Shown one piece after another: positions 38,848-51,601 of a DNA stretch of 64,000 nt. Each line of letters begins with the position of its first letter. Position 1 is the first letter of the stretch. Both the position numbers and the translations under genes were made by a program. This DNA is from Dermatophagoides farinae (lineage: Eukaryota; Arthropoda; Arachnida; Sarcoptiformes; Pyroglyphidae). Where the stretch lies: the NCBI RefSeq assembly GCF_024713945.1, contig NC_134683.1, positions 188,501-252,500 on the forward strand, in the 5' to 3' direction. Below the pieces are notes generated by a model. That model ran no database searches. It was not told where the DNA came from and saw only the letters and a list, made by a program, of their open reading frames with translations.

Positions 38848-41127
38848 GGTATAAGTGGATCATTGGTTCGTTTTTTAAACTCTGTGCTTGTAATGAAATT
38901 GATTCGATTCAATGGAACCATTAAAGTGTTCATCATGTGTAAACGAGTGTTGGAATTATTAAAGTGGATGTGTTTCATTTTTTTTTAATTTCATTTCATT
39001 TACTGTTATTTATGAATGTATTCATTCTCATAATAATAATCGATGATTATTGGCCAAACAAATGTTTGAGAAAAACAAACAAAAAATTGTTTCACATTTG
39101 TTATCGGTTTTTTTTGTGCTGGCCATTATCGTCATCAGAATCATGAGAATCAATAAAATAATCACGTTTCTTTTTCTTTTTTTTTGTTGGGAAAACGAAC
39201 ATTCAATTCGACGTTGCTGTTGTTTTTTGTTGTTGTCGTCGTCGTCGTCGTCGTTTTCTTTTTCATTTTCGGTCAATTGGTCATTTGGTGGATCTGCACA
39301 AAAAGATTCAGTTCACAATTTTTGTATATTTATCATTCCATATAAGTGCATGTACCGGCCTTCTGGGACTAAAATGAAAGGCGAAATAAAAAAAGGAGGA
39401 AAAAAATAAATAAATTCAACTCATCGACAAAGACGACGACAATTGTACGAATTGTAGAGAAAGAATATTGTATGATGAACCCGAAACAAAAAGAAAATCT
39501 ACTGGATGCTATGGAAAAAAACATTCCAAAACGTTCAAACTACACACACACACATACAGGAATTAATCATCATCGCGCCCGAAAAATATACACAGAGAAC
39601 CGAAAGAAGAATTTAGACGACTTAAGAATACCAAAACATACTAAAGTGATGACCAGAATGACTAAAAAATGGTTAGTGTAGCCAGGAAAATGAAATTCGT
39701 GAATATAGAAGCAAAAAATAGGCGAAACAAAAGAAAAAAGAAAGTGGACACAATCAATTTAACTTGGACTGCGGAAAACAACAACAAAAAGTTCTGTATG
39801 TTGTTTTTTCATCAGTTTCAGATGTTTGAAATACGAATATACGAAATCCACCAGCAACAACAACATGAACAAGATGAACAAGTTGAAAACGAAAATGAAA
39901 ACTAAACAAAAAAAAAAAAAAACGGGCGTATAAGGGTTTTGTTCGTTCCGGAGCCACACACTAATTGAATTCGAAAACAAAAACGAGAAAAAAAACATAC
40001 ACGAACTATTCATTTGATGTGAATCGTCGATGACTTAAAATGACAACCGAAGGAATTTTTTCCAACTTGTCGTCGTTGTCGTTTTGGACCCAAATGTTTT
40101 TTTTGTTTCGATTTCGGTTTGGTTTTTCATCCTTTTACCGTTTTTTTTTATTTGGTCGTAGAATTTTTGGCCATTTGAGGTTTTTTTCTGTTTGGATATT
40201 ATCGACTAGAAAAAGTCGAAAAAGTTTTTTTTCCTTCTTGAACAAACTGAACTGAACAAGAAAAAATAACAAACCAAACTAAACTAACCGCCTCGTTATT
40301 TTTCCCATTTTATTTTACTTTAGTGTTTAGTTTAGTTTTTTTTCTGGTTGGTCAAATGGTCATCATTCTGTTGCTGGGTTCGTTTTTCACTTATCCTCGA
40401 GTGTTGTTGTTATTCGTTGTAAAAATCGATTTTTCTTCATTTTTTCTTTCTTGAATACTAAAAGAAAGTTTATTCCACATTTCAATGTGTGTGTGTGTGT
40501 GTGTTTGTGTGTGGGAATGTTTGAATCTTTTTTATTGAAATGAACGAAAGTAAACTATAAACTAAACGACAGCGAAAACGAGAAACGTTGTGATGTTAAA
40601 AAATGTAGCCTCCGCTCGTTAGTTAAAGTTGAATATTTTTGTGAAAAAAAAGAAAAATCAAAAATGAGCCAATTCATTTCCATTCACACACACAAAAAGA
40701 ATAGAATGGACACAAGACGAAAGACGAAAAAAAAATTCAAGTTTTTTTCTCTTTTCTTTTTTTTCAAGAAAGAATTTTTCTGTTTTTTAAGTAGGGCAGC
40801 AGCAACAAAGAGTGAATAAGAATTTTGTCACTTTGTCAAAGAATTGAATTGAATGAATGAATGAATGAACGAAAGAATCATTCAAGCACACTAAAGGCGA
40901 GAATGATTATGATGATAATGATATCGTCATCCAACCACCACCCATCCTCCACCCATACACAACAACACACTGAACAAAAAATGGATGCTCTTTCCTTACT
41001 CTATCCAACCGAATCATTTTTTCGATTTGGTGTTCATGTGTGTGTTATGTTTTGGAATGGAAACAATTCCCAATGTTGATGATGATGGTCTGTGCTTTTG
41101 GATCGTGTATGGTCCATCATTATATAT

Positions 41128-41153
41128 CATCATCATCATCATCATCATCATCA
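41128..41153. repeat. (CAT)8-9 microsatellite
   Basis: Uninterrupted CAT/ATC run of 26 bases. Confidence 0.9.
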
Positions 41154-41497
41154 CTGACTTATGATGACCATTCACAAACTGTTTTTTCGTGTGTGTGTGT
41201 GTTCGAAAAGGCGAAAAATTGAGATTTCAACACTGGAAGAATACATGTGCCTAAGTTAATTGTAAAGTTTCTTTTCTTATCGTTTGTGTGTTTTTGTTTG
41301 TTTGATTCACAAGTCAAAAAGTGTTGCTAGATAGATATTAGATATTTGTGTGTAAAAGTGCAGAATGAAAAAAAAACTCAAAACTCAATAGGCCGAATGT
41401 TTTTTTGATTTTATTTTTCTGGTATACCACCACCAGATATAGAAAAACCTATGAAGTTTATTCGTAGTTTTGTTATGAAAAAAAATATTATTATCAC

Positions 41498-41520
41498 TGT
41501 GTGTGTGTGTGTGTGTGTGT
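41498..41520. repeat. (TG)11 microsatellite
   Basis: Uninterrupted TG run with an imperfect tail. Confidence 0.9.
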
Positions 41521-41759
41521 ATGTGTGCCATTCACACATATCATTACAAAATATTTATTTGTTACCCAATAACGACGATGATTGACGTCATCATTTGGTG
41601 ATTCAATCATTCACATTCATTGCCTTGCAAATTCATTTATTGATTTAGATACACCAAAATACAAAATAAATAAACAGACACACACACACATGTTTAGGTT
41701 AAATGTCAAATGTATACATATCATTGTGTGTTTTGATAAAACTGGCCATTTTTCGTGTT

Positions 41760-41896
41760 TATGGTTAGTGGATCCAGAAATATTATTGGTCGTTTATTTA
41801 CTTACCCTCAACGAAATTCATCACATATATGATTACAATTTCGATTATTATGATGAAGAACGTCGTCGTCGTGGTAGTAGTAACGGTTGGTTGTAG
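41760..41896 (+). other. weak terminal-exon-like patch
   Basis: A frame open on the plus strand ends with DYNFDYYDEERRRRGSSNGW and a further Leu before TAG at 41894-41896; Arg is encoded by CGT and Gly by GGT. A possible acceptor, tttatggttag, lies at about 41760-41770, and an AATAAA sits about 25-30 bp after the stop codon. The minus strand over the same bases has a strong donor (gagg|gtaagt, about 41805), so strand is uncertain. I recognise no family and regard this as speculative. Confidence 0.15.
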
Positions 41897-43037
41897 CTGT
41901 GATGGCCAACGAAAATGAAAAATAAATGGTGGCATTATACAAACAAACAATGAAAGACCATAGACCATAGATATATGGCTTTTACCGTTATATTTGTTTA
42001 TTGATTGATCAAAAGAAAGAAAATTGCTTTGGTTCATTCGATAATCGAAAACAACACTGCAACACAGCAACAACAACAATAATGCTGATCACGACGAGAA
42101 TCACAAAAAAATCGACAAATTGATGAAAAGACACCGCCTTTTGTGTTGCAGAACAAATTTATGATCATTATCATCATCATTTACTTGATAGCAAGTTTCA
42201 TTTCCTTTTCCTAGCTCATCAGCGAGAAAGTATTTCTTTCCATTTTTATATTCATTTGATTATGATTACCATATATATGTGTGTTTTCCACAAATATTGT
42301 TATGCGAGAAAAGAAAAAAAAGTTTGTATTTTTCCATCAATAAACTGAAATAAGTAGTGTTGGTAGGTCATTTAGGTTTCCAACTTTGATTTTTTTCCAT
42401 TTTGCAACAATGTTTAAAATCATCTGTGACTATCGATAACAAACTGATAATGAAATGACAACAACAACAAAATCGATCCAAATAACGACGAATATGATGA
42501 ACCGAGATCCAAAAAAAAAATCGATTGAATATCTAGCAAATCCAAATGGACTCAACTCCATTAAAATAACAACGACAACAACAATAACCTTATATTGTTG
42601 TAACATCCTACATTCATTGAACAATCGATTGATCGAAACAAAAAAAAACATGTGCCGGCAGGTGAAAAAAACCGAGAATTCGCCCATCTCTTCGCCATTC
42701 AATTGGTTTGCTCATTTTTTCAGATGTTTGAATCTTTTTCTCGAGACACACTCACTCACTTTGTTCATGTGTCAAATCAAAATGAAAAAAAAGGAAAAAA
42801 AGAGTGAAAAGAAAATTTTCGGGCTAATTGAACTTTCTGTACACAATTATGAAAGGGAACAATTACGCGGTAATGAAAGCTTTTTTATCTATATATTGAA
42901 TGATGATTTGTAAACGAACAAATTCTCTTTTTCTTGTGAATCAAGGAGAATCTTGAATAGAGAAAATTTCTTTTTTGTTCATTGGGAAAATCCCGATGAA
43001 CAAGCAGCTGAAGTTCAGTGTGAGACTATAGTACTAC

Positions 43038-43060
43038 GTGTGTGTGTGTGTGTGTGTGTG
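43038..43060. repeat. (GT)11 microsatellite
   Basis: Uninterrupted GT run. Confidence 0.9.
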
Positions 43061-43520
43061 CATGTTTAGTGTAGTGAAGTAGAGAAAAGATTTTGATTCA
43101 AGAGTTGAATGAGTGTGTACGATACTTATCGATTATCAATTAATTTCTTTTATTCTTGATGATGATGCTTGCTTGGTGATGTTCAATATACAACCATTTC
43201 ATGTTTTCGTTCGTTGTTGTTGCATCTTTTTTTTCTTATTTTTTTCTGCTTACTTGCTTGACAACAATAATTTGTTCCATTCATTCAACCATTCAATATA
43301 TATAGAGGCGACAATATTGTTGTTGTTGTCGATGAGAGCGAATCACTTTTCACTATTTTTAATAATAGTAATGAAGCGAGAAAAAAAAATCTCACTCAAA
43401 AAGAGATTGTTTGAGATTTTTCAGATTCTTTTTCTGATTATGGAAAATTTTTCCAATATCTAGTAGTCAAAGCAGAGAATAAATTTGGATCATCATTTAA
43501 AATTAGTCGAGAGAGAGAAA

Positions 43521-43541
43521 TTTTTTTTTTTTTTTTTTTTT
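43521..43541. repeat. poly-T tract
   Basis: Twenty-one consecutive T residues, the longest homopolymer noticed. No retrocopy is recognisable beside it. Confidence 0.9.
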
Positions 43542-44518
43542 GATTCATGTGTGTATGTTTTGCAAACTCATATTTTTATTTGAATTTATTTGGCGTTTTT
43601 TCATTCTTTTTTTCCCCCCCCCATTGAAAACAACAACCGATGACAATAGGAATTTTGTACAAGAAACTTTTTCTCCTCAGTTTACTCACTACAGTAATTC
43701 ACACACACACAGAGTGTCCAAGAAAATAAGACTTGAAAAAAAGGGAAGAAAAAAAAACAGAAATCTCGAGTATGAGATTCGCATGGCTAAACTTTTTTTT
43801 TCCGGCCTAGCATTACATTGCATTTGCTTGTTGGTTATTTGGTTGGTTGTCGTTATCATTTTCAAGAAGAAAAAAAAAGTCAACCAGCATTTTCGGCACT
43901 GCACTGTTGTTGTATAAATATTCGGCTTCGTTTTTCTTACTTCCTTTTTTTCATAGCTCAATTTCTTTCTTTTTTTTGGTGAAAGAAAGAAAAAAAAAGA
44001 CTTGAAATAGAAATTCGGGTAAATTCCGAATAGAAAGAAAAAAAATTGTAAGTCAAATCATACAGTTAACATTTGGAGAGAAAACTGTCCAACAACTGTA
44101 AAAGAGAAGCGAAAAAAATATTCGGATAGTTGAAACTGAATTTCCGGTATTTTGAGATGACATGAGACACACACATACACAGGACCAATGAAGATGTTAG
44201 ACAATCAAGATTTTTCGTTTGGTTGTATTTCTCTTGTTCGATTATTAATGGTTAGTTTTTTTTCATTGCAACCTAACAAACAGAATAAAGAAGATGCACA
44301 GAATTCGTATTGCAAGTATTTATAGTCTCTATACTGCTTTATTTTCAAACAGAATGAGAGAAAGATGAATATTGGGTTTTTTCTTCTATATTCCTGTTTT
44401 ATCTTTTTTTCTCCATTGGTGATTCTTTCAGTTGTAGCAATTAGTGAGTAGTTCTTCCTGAACATTTGATAATTGGTGACCCGAAACACACAGAGAATCC
44501 AACGACAATAATAACAAT

Positions 44519-44545
44519 AACAACAACAACAACAACGACGACGAT
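44519..44545. repeat. (AAC)6-(GAC)3 compound microsatellite
   Basis: AAC units grade into CGA/GAC units. Confidence 0.85.
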
Positions 44546-46770
44546 GACTAACCATTGAGAATAAATGAATCGAAGAATCGAATCGAGAGAATAAAGAAAA
44601 AAATGCAATTTCTTGATTCAAATAGGCAAAATGATGATGACACAATGACAATACTAGCAGTAATAATGCAACATCAATTCATTCTCAATTCGAAAACATG
44701 TGGACAACACAATGCATATCATTTTTCTAGTTGAAAACTCAAAGTTGGCTTTGCTTTTTTTTCGTGTCTGGCACAATAATAACAACAACAACAACAACAA
44801 CTACATTCACCGATTAAATCGTTGAATACAGACAGAGAAATCGAATTTTTTTTTGCTACATATAATGTGAAATAGAGAGGAAAAAAGCTAATTAAAAGAT
44901 AAACCAAACTCTGGGTTGGTACGCGGTTGATTTTGTTTGAACTAAACTGTTCTGTATGTCTGTCTATGGTTGGATTTGGATTTTTGAAAAGTGAAACTTT
45001 TTTTTGCCATTTAGAATCGGTCATTCAGAAAAAAATGCGTTTCCATTCCATTTTCGATGACATATAATTGGCTTAATTTGACAAAATGATTTTTTCGAAA
45101 TCAAAAAAAAATTTTCAATTCAATCAACCAACTAGCCACATACCGCAGTAGAAAATTGGCTTGGTGGAGGTCTCTTTTTTTTGCTGTGATTTTTATGACA
45201 AAAAAAAATTAAATCTCTAATAGGTACATCCTTTTCACTCAGCCAATCAATGTAAAATTTGTGTGTAAAAAAAGCTGTTTAATGATGATGTAATCGAATT
45301 TGTAATTTGTTCACTCAATAAGTATTTCCAATGTATTTTTTTGCGAAATCAAAATATGGAAACTAGATCATCATGTTTAATAATGAGAGAAACAAACGTA
45401 AAAGCATAAAAATATGAATAGTTTATTTAATTGAATTAATGAATAAATCTAAATATCAAAAACCTGTCAATATAATCAATGAAAATTGTGTGAATTTATA
45501 ATATGCAAAAATGCATTGAGATGAAGCCGACATTCACATTTCCTTCATTTTCATTCAAATTTCCATTTCTATGCATGTCTGGGACTGCATATGATGATTC
45601 TTATGTTGTAACGATGAAAGTAAAAAAAAAACTTTTTGTTTGCGTTAAACATTACATTTACACAACTCAAAACGTATACGGCATCTGTCATTGCCTGAGA
45701 TTTTTCTCTCTTCATTTCTTGTAATTAGCAACTATTATCATCATCGCGAAAACGATGATGATGAAGGTTTCGTAATTTCTACACTTTTTTGCTCATTGCA
45801 AACACAATTGGGAACGATTCATATATTTTGGCACCACACACACACACGGAAATTCATGGCCCGTGATGTGTGTGTGTGTGATTTCCATTTTTTTAATATT
45901 AACTGTACTTTTTTCTCAATTGTGTGCAATGGTGGAGAAACAAATGGCGAATGAAATGTCACAATTTTTAAAATTTCCATTTTCTATTAATATCTCCAAA
46001 ACAATAATGTCACAGAGCACACTTGAAAATTATGTTCCAAAAAAAATTGAAAATCATCTGCAACTGTGTGTGTCCATCATCATCAAAAGTTTTTTTTTAT
46101 TGTGGCCATTCATAAATGACATAATAATCATTTCAATGATTATTGTGATTTGAATATGCAGTAATTACAGAATACACATGACCGGACTGCTAGATTTTTT
46201 TTCAGAAAAAAAGTTAATTTGAATTTTTCAACAAAACAAAAACATATGCTAGTTTGTTTTGTCTTTTTTTTGGTCTTTGAATCTTTGAATCGAATCCCAA
46301 ACGGTTTTGTCACACCACCGTATAGTTGTTTGCTTGTTTTAAACAAAATGTGATGATATGGACAAAACATTTTGTCACGATGTTTTTTTTTCTTGGTTAT
46401 GGAAAAATTTCCCAATGTTTTTTGTTTGCTCATTGTGTACCATCATCAACATTGATTCCATTAGCTTTTTTTCACAAATACACAGGCACTATCATTATGG
46501 TGGTGAGACACACACACAAACAGAATCCAGAACCAGAAATACAAAAAAAACAACAATAAATCGCTTCTTGTATTTATTTGAATTATGACAGATGGAACTT
46601 TGATGGTGTGTTGAACAAAAAAATTCATGGATTCTATTCGGCCTGTTCCATTTGGAATGCATGCATAAATTCCCACCGTATTTCACCACACACACACACA
46701 CACTTGAATGTTTTCGATTTTTTTTTCGTTGTTGAATATGCTAAACACACTCATATATATTGATAATATA

Positions 46771-46942
46771 CAGTGGGCACTCTCCCAAGTTGAATTTCTA
46801 ACATTCTAATGAATATAATGAACATAGAAAGCTTTTATTTATAAAATCCATTTCAATAAATGATAGACTTTCGCTTATGAGTGTTTCGCATATACCACGG
46901 GAAAAAAATTGTGATTTTTATTCGTAAGTCGAGTACCAACTG
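46771..46942. mobile_element. pogo/Tigger-like miniature transposon (172 bp)
   Basis: The left end reads CAGTGGGCACTC. The right end, read inward on the minus strand, is CAGTTGGTACTCGACTTACG; 10 of the first 12 bases agree. Both ends abut TA (46769-46770 and 46943-46944), the target duplication of Tc1/mariner/pogo elements. The CTCGACTTACGAA-type terminus is a familiar signature of Tigger/pogo elements. Inside, cgcttatgagtgtttcgcatat resembles diverged internal repeats of the same kind. At 172 bp it has no coding capacity, so it would have been mobilised in trans. The end-to-end divergence suggests an old copy. Confidence 0.6.
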
Positions 46943-47599
46943 TATATTGGAAGGTAATGATGATCTGAATTTTTGTTTGTTTGTTTCATATCTGAATTCT
47001 TTTTTTTATTTTCAAGTTTCTCATTAGTGAAATGAGGAAAAGCAGTAACTCTCAGTTCAATTTTTTTTCTGGTTTCAGAATTTTCAATTCAATTCAATCC
47101 GATCATTCCGTATATTTGGTAGTGAAAAAAAAATATTAATTATTAACCTGGCCTTAGAAAAAAACACTCAACATCTTTTTTTGTTTTGTTTGAAACAGAC
47201 ATATTGGGAATGAATGAGATTCTGTTTCAAAACAAAAAGAGGATTATAAAGAAAAAACTATGCAAAATCTGTTTCACATACATCAATTGTCTGGTGCTCA
47301 TGATCACATTCTTCTGGTGATTCGGCGATGATGAAGCTGTAGTAATGTGTGTGTGCTCGTTCCAAGACATTTTTCTGGTTCATAATTTTTATTTTGTTTT
47401 GTCTCGTTCCACACACACACACACACTTCTTAATCCCGAGACAAAAATGAATCAAAGAAAAAATCATCATCAGCATTTGATCTACCCCGTTTATCGTTAG
47501 ATGAGTATTCGTAAAACTTTGTCTTTACATCGAATTCATTGGTTTTGAACAATGCAAAGCAAAAATTTCTTGGAAAATCAAAATCCAAATGTGATTTGC

Positions 47600-47619
47600 G
47601 TGTGTGTGTGTGTGTGTGT
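47600..47619. repeat. (GT)10 microsatellite
   Basis: Uninterrupted GT run. Confidence 0.9.
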
Positions 47620-48684
47620 TGATTGGTTTTTTTTTTGAGAAAGAGAAAATTTCGCCCATCATTTGATCAAACCAAAACTGAAATTGTAATCATCATCATG
47701 ATGATAATAATGATGATTACTACAACAACAACGAAAATAAAATGAAATAAAATAATAATAAAAAACGATGAAAATGATTGCACAAAAGTGAATTATAGTC
47801 ATCGATTCTTTTTTTTATTTCTTTTTCTTTGATTTCTGCACACATACAGACCATCAATAGATAGAATAAAGATGCAAAAAAAGACAATGATTACTACTGT
47901 CAACCAATCAATTGATGATGATGATAATCCAGAGAAAGAGAGAGAGAAAGAGCAAGAGAGAGGAAAGAAGAAGAAAAAACACCATTGAAATGATTGAGAG
48001 GTTTGGCCCTTTTTGTTGCTGTTGTTTGCGAGAGAATGAGCATCTTATTATGCTAATGAATTGAATTTTTCTTTTCGCTTGAAGATGATCTAGAGTTCTA
48101 GTCCTTCTTCTTCTTCTTCTTATTCTCCTAATTTGAGTTTGTCGTTTGTTTTTCTCTTGATTCATTATTATTACCAGAAAAAAAAATTCATTCGATTCAT
48201 ATCAATGGATTTTATGAAACAAAAAAAAATCACCGAAAACAATCTAATGAAATCAAATCATTTCCCCTCTTTTGTTACTATACCACACCCTCGTTCCAAT
48301 TGCAGTATTTAAAAATAATAGAAAAAGATAAAGTTTATTCTGCTTCAAAGAGAGAGGAAAAAGAGAAAAAAGTTTCATTTTTTTCCGCACCGTATGTATC
48401 GAAGAATCGAGATCGACAAATTCAATTTTCATTCAATTATCTCCATTGGTTGTTGCCGTGTGTTGTTAATGTTGACGAAAGAAAAAAAAATTTTCATTCA
48501 CAATCCAATGTAAAAATTATCATCATTAGGATGATATACTGATTTCGATTGTCATCATCAAATATGATATGGATAATAAATTAATAATTAATAATGACCA
48601 AACGAACGAATCGTTATCATTTTTTCAATGGCATAGTGATGATTAGTTGTTGTTGTGTTTGTCCAGTTTTTTCTATTAATTTAC

Positions 48685-48686
<2 letters not shown>

Positions 48687-48726
<40 letters not shown>

Positions 48727-48727
48727 C
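48687..48727. repeat. (AC)20 microsatellite with one interruption
   Basis: About 33 bases of pure AC, a CG interruption, then further CA units. Confidence 0.9.
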
Positions 48728-49194
48728 CGACATGTAAGTGTTGATGAAACATTGAAATGAATGATCATGGGTGAATATTAAACTGTAACTTAGTTTGTGT
48801 GTTGCCAGGAAATAAAAGTCATAAAGGATTAAATCATTTGACAGACTAAAATAGAATGGTAAGGAAGAAAAAAAAAGAAGACGAAAGATAATCAAATCTT
48901 ATCACGCTGTTTTTTGCTTGTTTGTTATCTAAAAAGGTTTTTGTCGATAAATTTTTTCAACCCTTTAAAATTAAAATTTATTGTTTATCGTTTGTATCAA
49001 ATGTAAGGCAATTCTGTTTTCAGTGTTTGGCAATTTTTTTTTTTTGATTTTTTTTGCTGCCGAAAAATTTCTCCATAAAAAAAAATCCATTATGCGTGGA
49101 TGGGTTATGCATGCATGGATGGACGGACGAACGAATGAACGGCAGTGAAATGAAAATTAACCCGTTACACCACAGCGCAAATTGACAATGTCCG

Positions 49195-49224
49195 TTTTTT
49201 GTTCGAATAAAATCGAACAAAAAA
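49195..49224 (+). repeat. perfect hairpin, 12-bp stem
   Basis: ttttttgttcga (49195-49206), loop ataaaa, tcgaacaaaaaa (49213-49224). The inner six base pairs are not homopolymer. A stem followed by A/T runs could act as a cruciform or be chance. Confidence 0.55.
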
Positions 49225-50479
49225 ACCATATCTCTTTTCATCCGTGATTTGATGATTTTTATTTTTATTATTCATTTCAACGCTCAAAAAAGTCTGAATC
49301 AAGTTTTAAATCAGAAAAAAAATTGTCCTTCTAGTTCCGGAATACTAACGACCAGTTTTTTCTATCTCTCGTTTTGGGTTTCCAGAAATATAACAAAAAA
49401 AAATGTAAAAAAACCCGAAATATAAAAAAAACAAAACAACTGTCATTAAATAATGAATCTAATGAATGAAATTTCGTTGGCGGGTAGTGCTGGTGGTGAT
49501 GGTGGTGGTGGTGATGGACAAGAATTTAATTCTACTCTATATGAAGCTAATGGGAATTTGTTTTCGTTTCTAGTTTCGCTGAAAAGTTAATAAAACAACC
49601 GAAAATTTTTTTTTTAAATTCTCAATTTCATTTACTGTGATTACACGATTTTCAAAAACGTCTAGACAAATTGAATGATGAAATTCAATCAGTAATTATT
49701 TAGATTTTGTCTGATTTCTCGAAACTTTTTCCTTTTTGTTTAATTTTTTATGCGCAGCGAAAAAATCGTTAATCTTTTTCTTCTGAATTAAAAAAAATCT
49801 TTGTTTTTCTCACTGTCGTTTGGACAATGTCTTCTTTTTTTTCGATAGCTCAAAAATTGAGACATTTTTTTCATGGTGGACCAAACATTCTTTTGCATTT
49901 TCGCATTCTAAATTCATTCATTTTCACTTGTTTCGATTTCGAAGAAACCATCATCAAATAATGGAGAGAATGGAGAAAACAAAACAAAAAAACGTTAGAC
50001 GAAATGATGGTTTTCTTTTCACAATTCTTCAATTGTTCATTTCTATTCACAACAATTCTTTTTTTCATCAACATCATCACACACACACACACACACACAA
50101 ACATCTCAATGAAGATTAATTAATAGACTTTCCATGACAAGGAAGCATCAGCAGCCCCATTGAAAGGAAGAAGAATGGAATTGGAATGAGAATGAATTCC
50201 AAAAGAAAAAAGAAAGCGAAAATGTGGAAAAAGAGAGAGAATTTTCTTGCTTTTTTGTCGTTTGTTTTCGTCGCCATCGTCGTTGTGTCGTACATGCATA
50301 CAATTCGTCTTGAATTTTTTTTTGTTGTTGCTGCTGCTTTTCCGCTTCTGTTTTTTATGCAACATAAGTGATTGAAATGAAAATAATGAATTAAATTAAA
50401 ATGAATAAAAACAAACGAACAAAAGAAATGAAAGAATTTCAATGGTCGAAAAATGGAATAAGAATCTTTAGACGCATTG

Positions 50480-50503
50480 GTGATGATGATGATGATGATG
50501 ATG
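50480..50503. repeat. (GTGATG)/(ATG)8 microsatellite
   Basis: Uninterrupted GAT/ATG run. Confidence 0.9.
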
Positions 50504-51578
50504 GCTTGAATCTTGGTATCTTTCTGAAAAATCAAAACAAAACAAAAAAATAATCCCGGAACCATCACAACAACAATGTTGAACACACATTCACTATTGA
50601 CGATAGAGGAATTCCAGATTTCAAATCTCGATTCTTTTCTTTTGTTCCGATTCCTGGAATCAAAAGACCATCAACATTATTCGTCATTGTTCATCGTTCA
50701 TCGTCATCATGATGATGATGATTATGGCTTAGCTGCTTGGATTTTTCATTCCAATCATTTCCATTACTACACCATACCATTATCCTGAACATTGATTCAA
50801 TTCATATTTTGGGTTTTGTTTTCGATTAAATTGAGCCTAAAAACAACAAGAAAAAAATCATACCACAGCACTCATTACTGTGAATTGAAAATGAATTCAC
50901 TCGTGTAGTTCAATAGTTCGATGAAATGACCATTCATTTTCCATTATTTCAAAACGAAAAATTGCATTTTCTTCTCGTACACACTCACGCATACCGGAAT
51001 AAGGCCAATTTTGTTTGTTTTTTTCTGCGGTATATACGGTTGTTATTTGTTTGTTTTGTTGGTTGATTATTTGAAGACAAGAAAAACGGTTTTTTTTCGT
51101 TTTTTTTCACTCAATGAATAAATGTCAACAAAAATTTTTGGAAATCATTTTAGAACGAGAGAAACGAAATGAATTTGGAACATGAATTTTATTCGTAATT
51201 TCAGTTCTAATACATTCTCGTCGTCATCATCATCGTCATGTATCTATAGCCTATTTTTTTCATCATCATCATCATCGATGGCGATGGTTTAGCAAATACA
51301 AAAATTGCACTTATTCTCTATTTCCATTGTGTGAAAACGAAATGAATTTGAAAATGGAAAATGAATAAATTGATAATATTGGATCCAAGAAACAGTGGTC
51401 GTGTAGAGATATCTGCGAAAATGAGAGAGTCAATATGGCAAAATGATTCTTGTCGATCTAGCCATATCTCTTATTTACTTTTGTCTTTTTTTTCTAATTC
51501 CTTGCAATAATAAAAATTTCTCATCATCAACAGAAAAAAAAACTGGAAAGATAGAATCCAGTGGAAATAGAATAGACT

Positions 51579-51601
51579 TTTTCGTTTTCGTTTTCGTTTT
51601 T
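51579..51601. repeat. (TTTTCG)n hexamer repeat
   Basis: Three to four consecutive TTTTCG units ending in oligo-T. Confidence 0.8.

Larger units (their letters stand above)
37713..46770. other. repeat-rich noncoding DNA, no firm gene
   Basis: No credible full gene. Main contents are TG at 38807-38843, 41498-41520 and 43038-43060, CAT at 41128-41153, AAC at 44519-44536 and 44781-44800, a 21-base poly-T at 43521-43541, and a C9 run at 43614-43622. A weak terminal-exon-like patch lies at 41760-41896. The 152-codon frame at 42455-42913 has no recognisable family or splice support. Confidence 0.65.

Noticed and set aside
41583-41590. Perfect TGACGTCA (CRE/ATF consensus)
   Set aside because: Roughly one chance occurrence per one or two windows is expected, and no promoter context is visible.
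42455-42913. 152-codon plus-strand frame
   Set aside because: Mixed composition in parts, but with poly-Thr and Lys-rich runs, no recognised motif and no splice support.
44061-44102. tacagtt ... aactgta flanked segment that might be a tiny TA-flanked element
   Set aside because: Apart from the outer 7 bases, the inverted similarity breaks down quickly.
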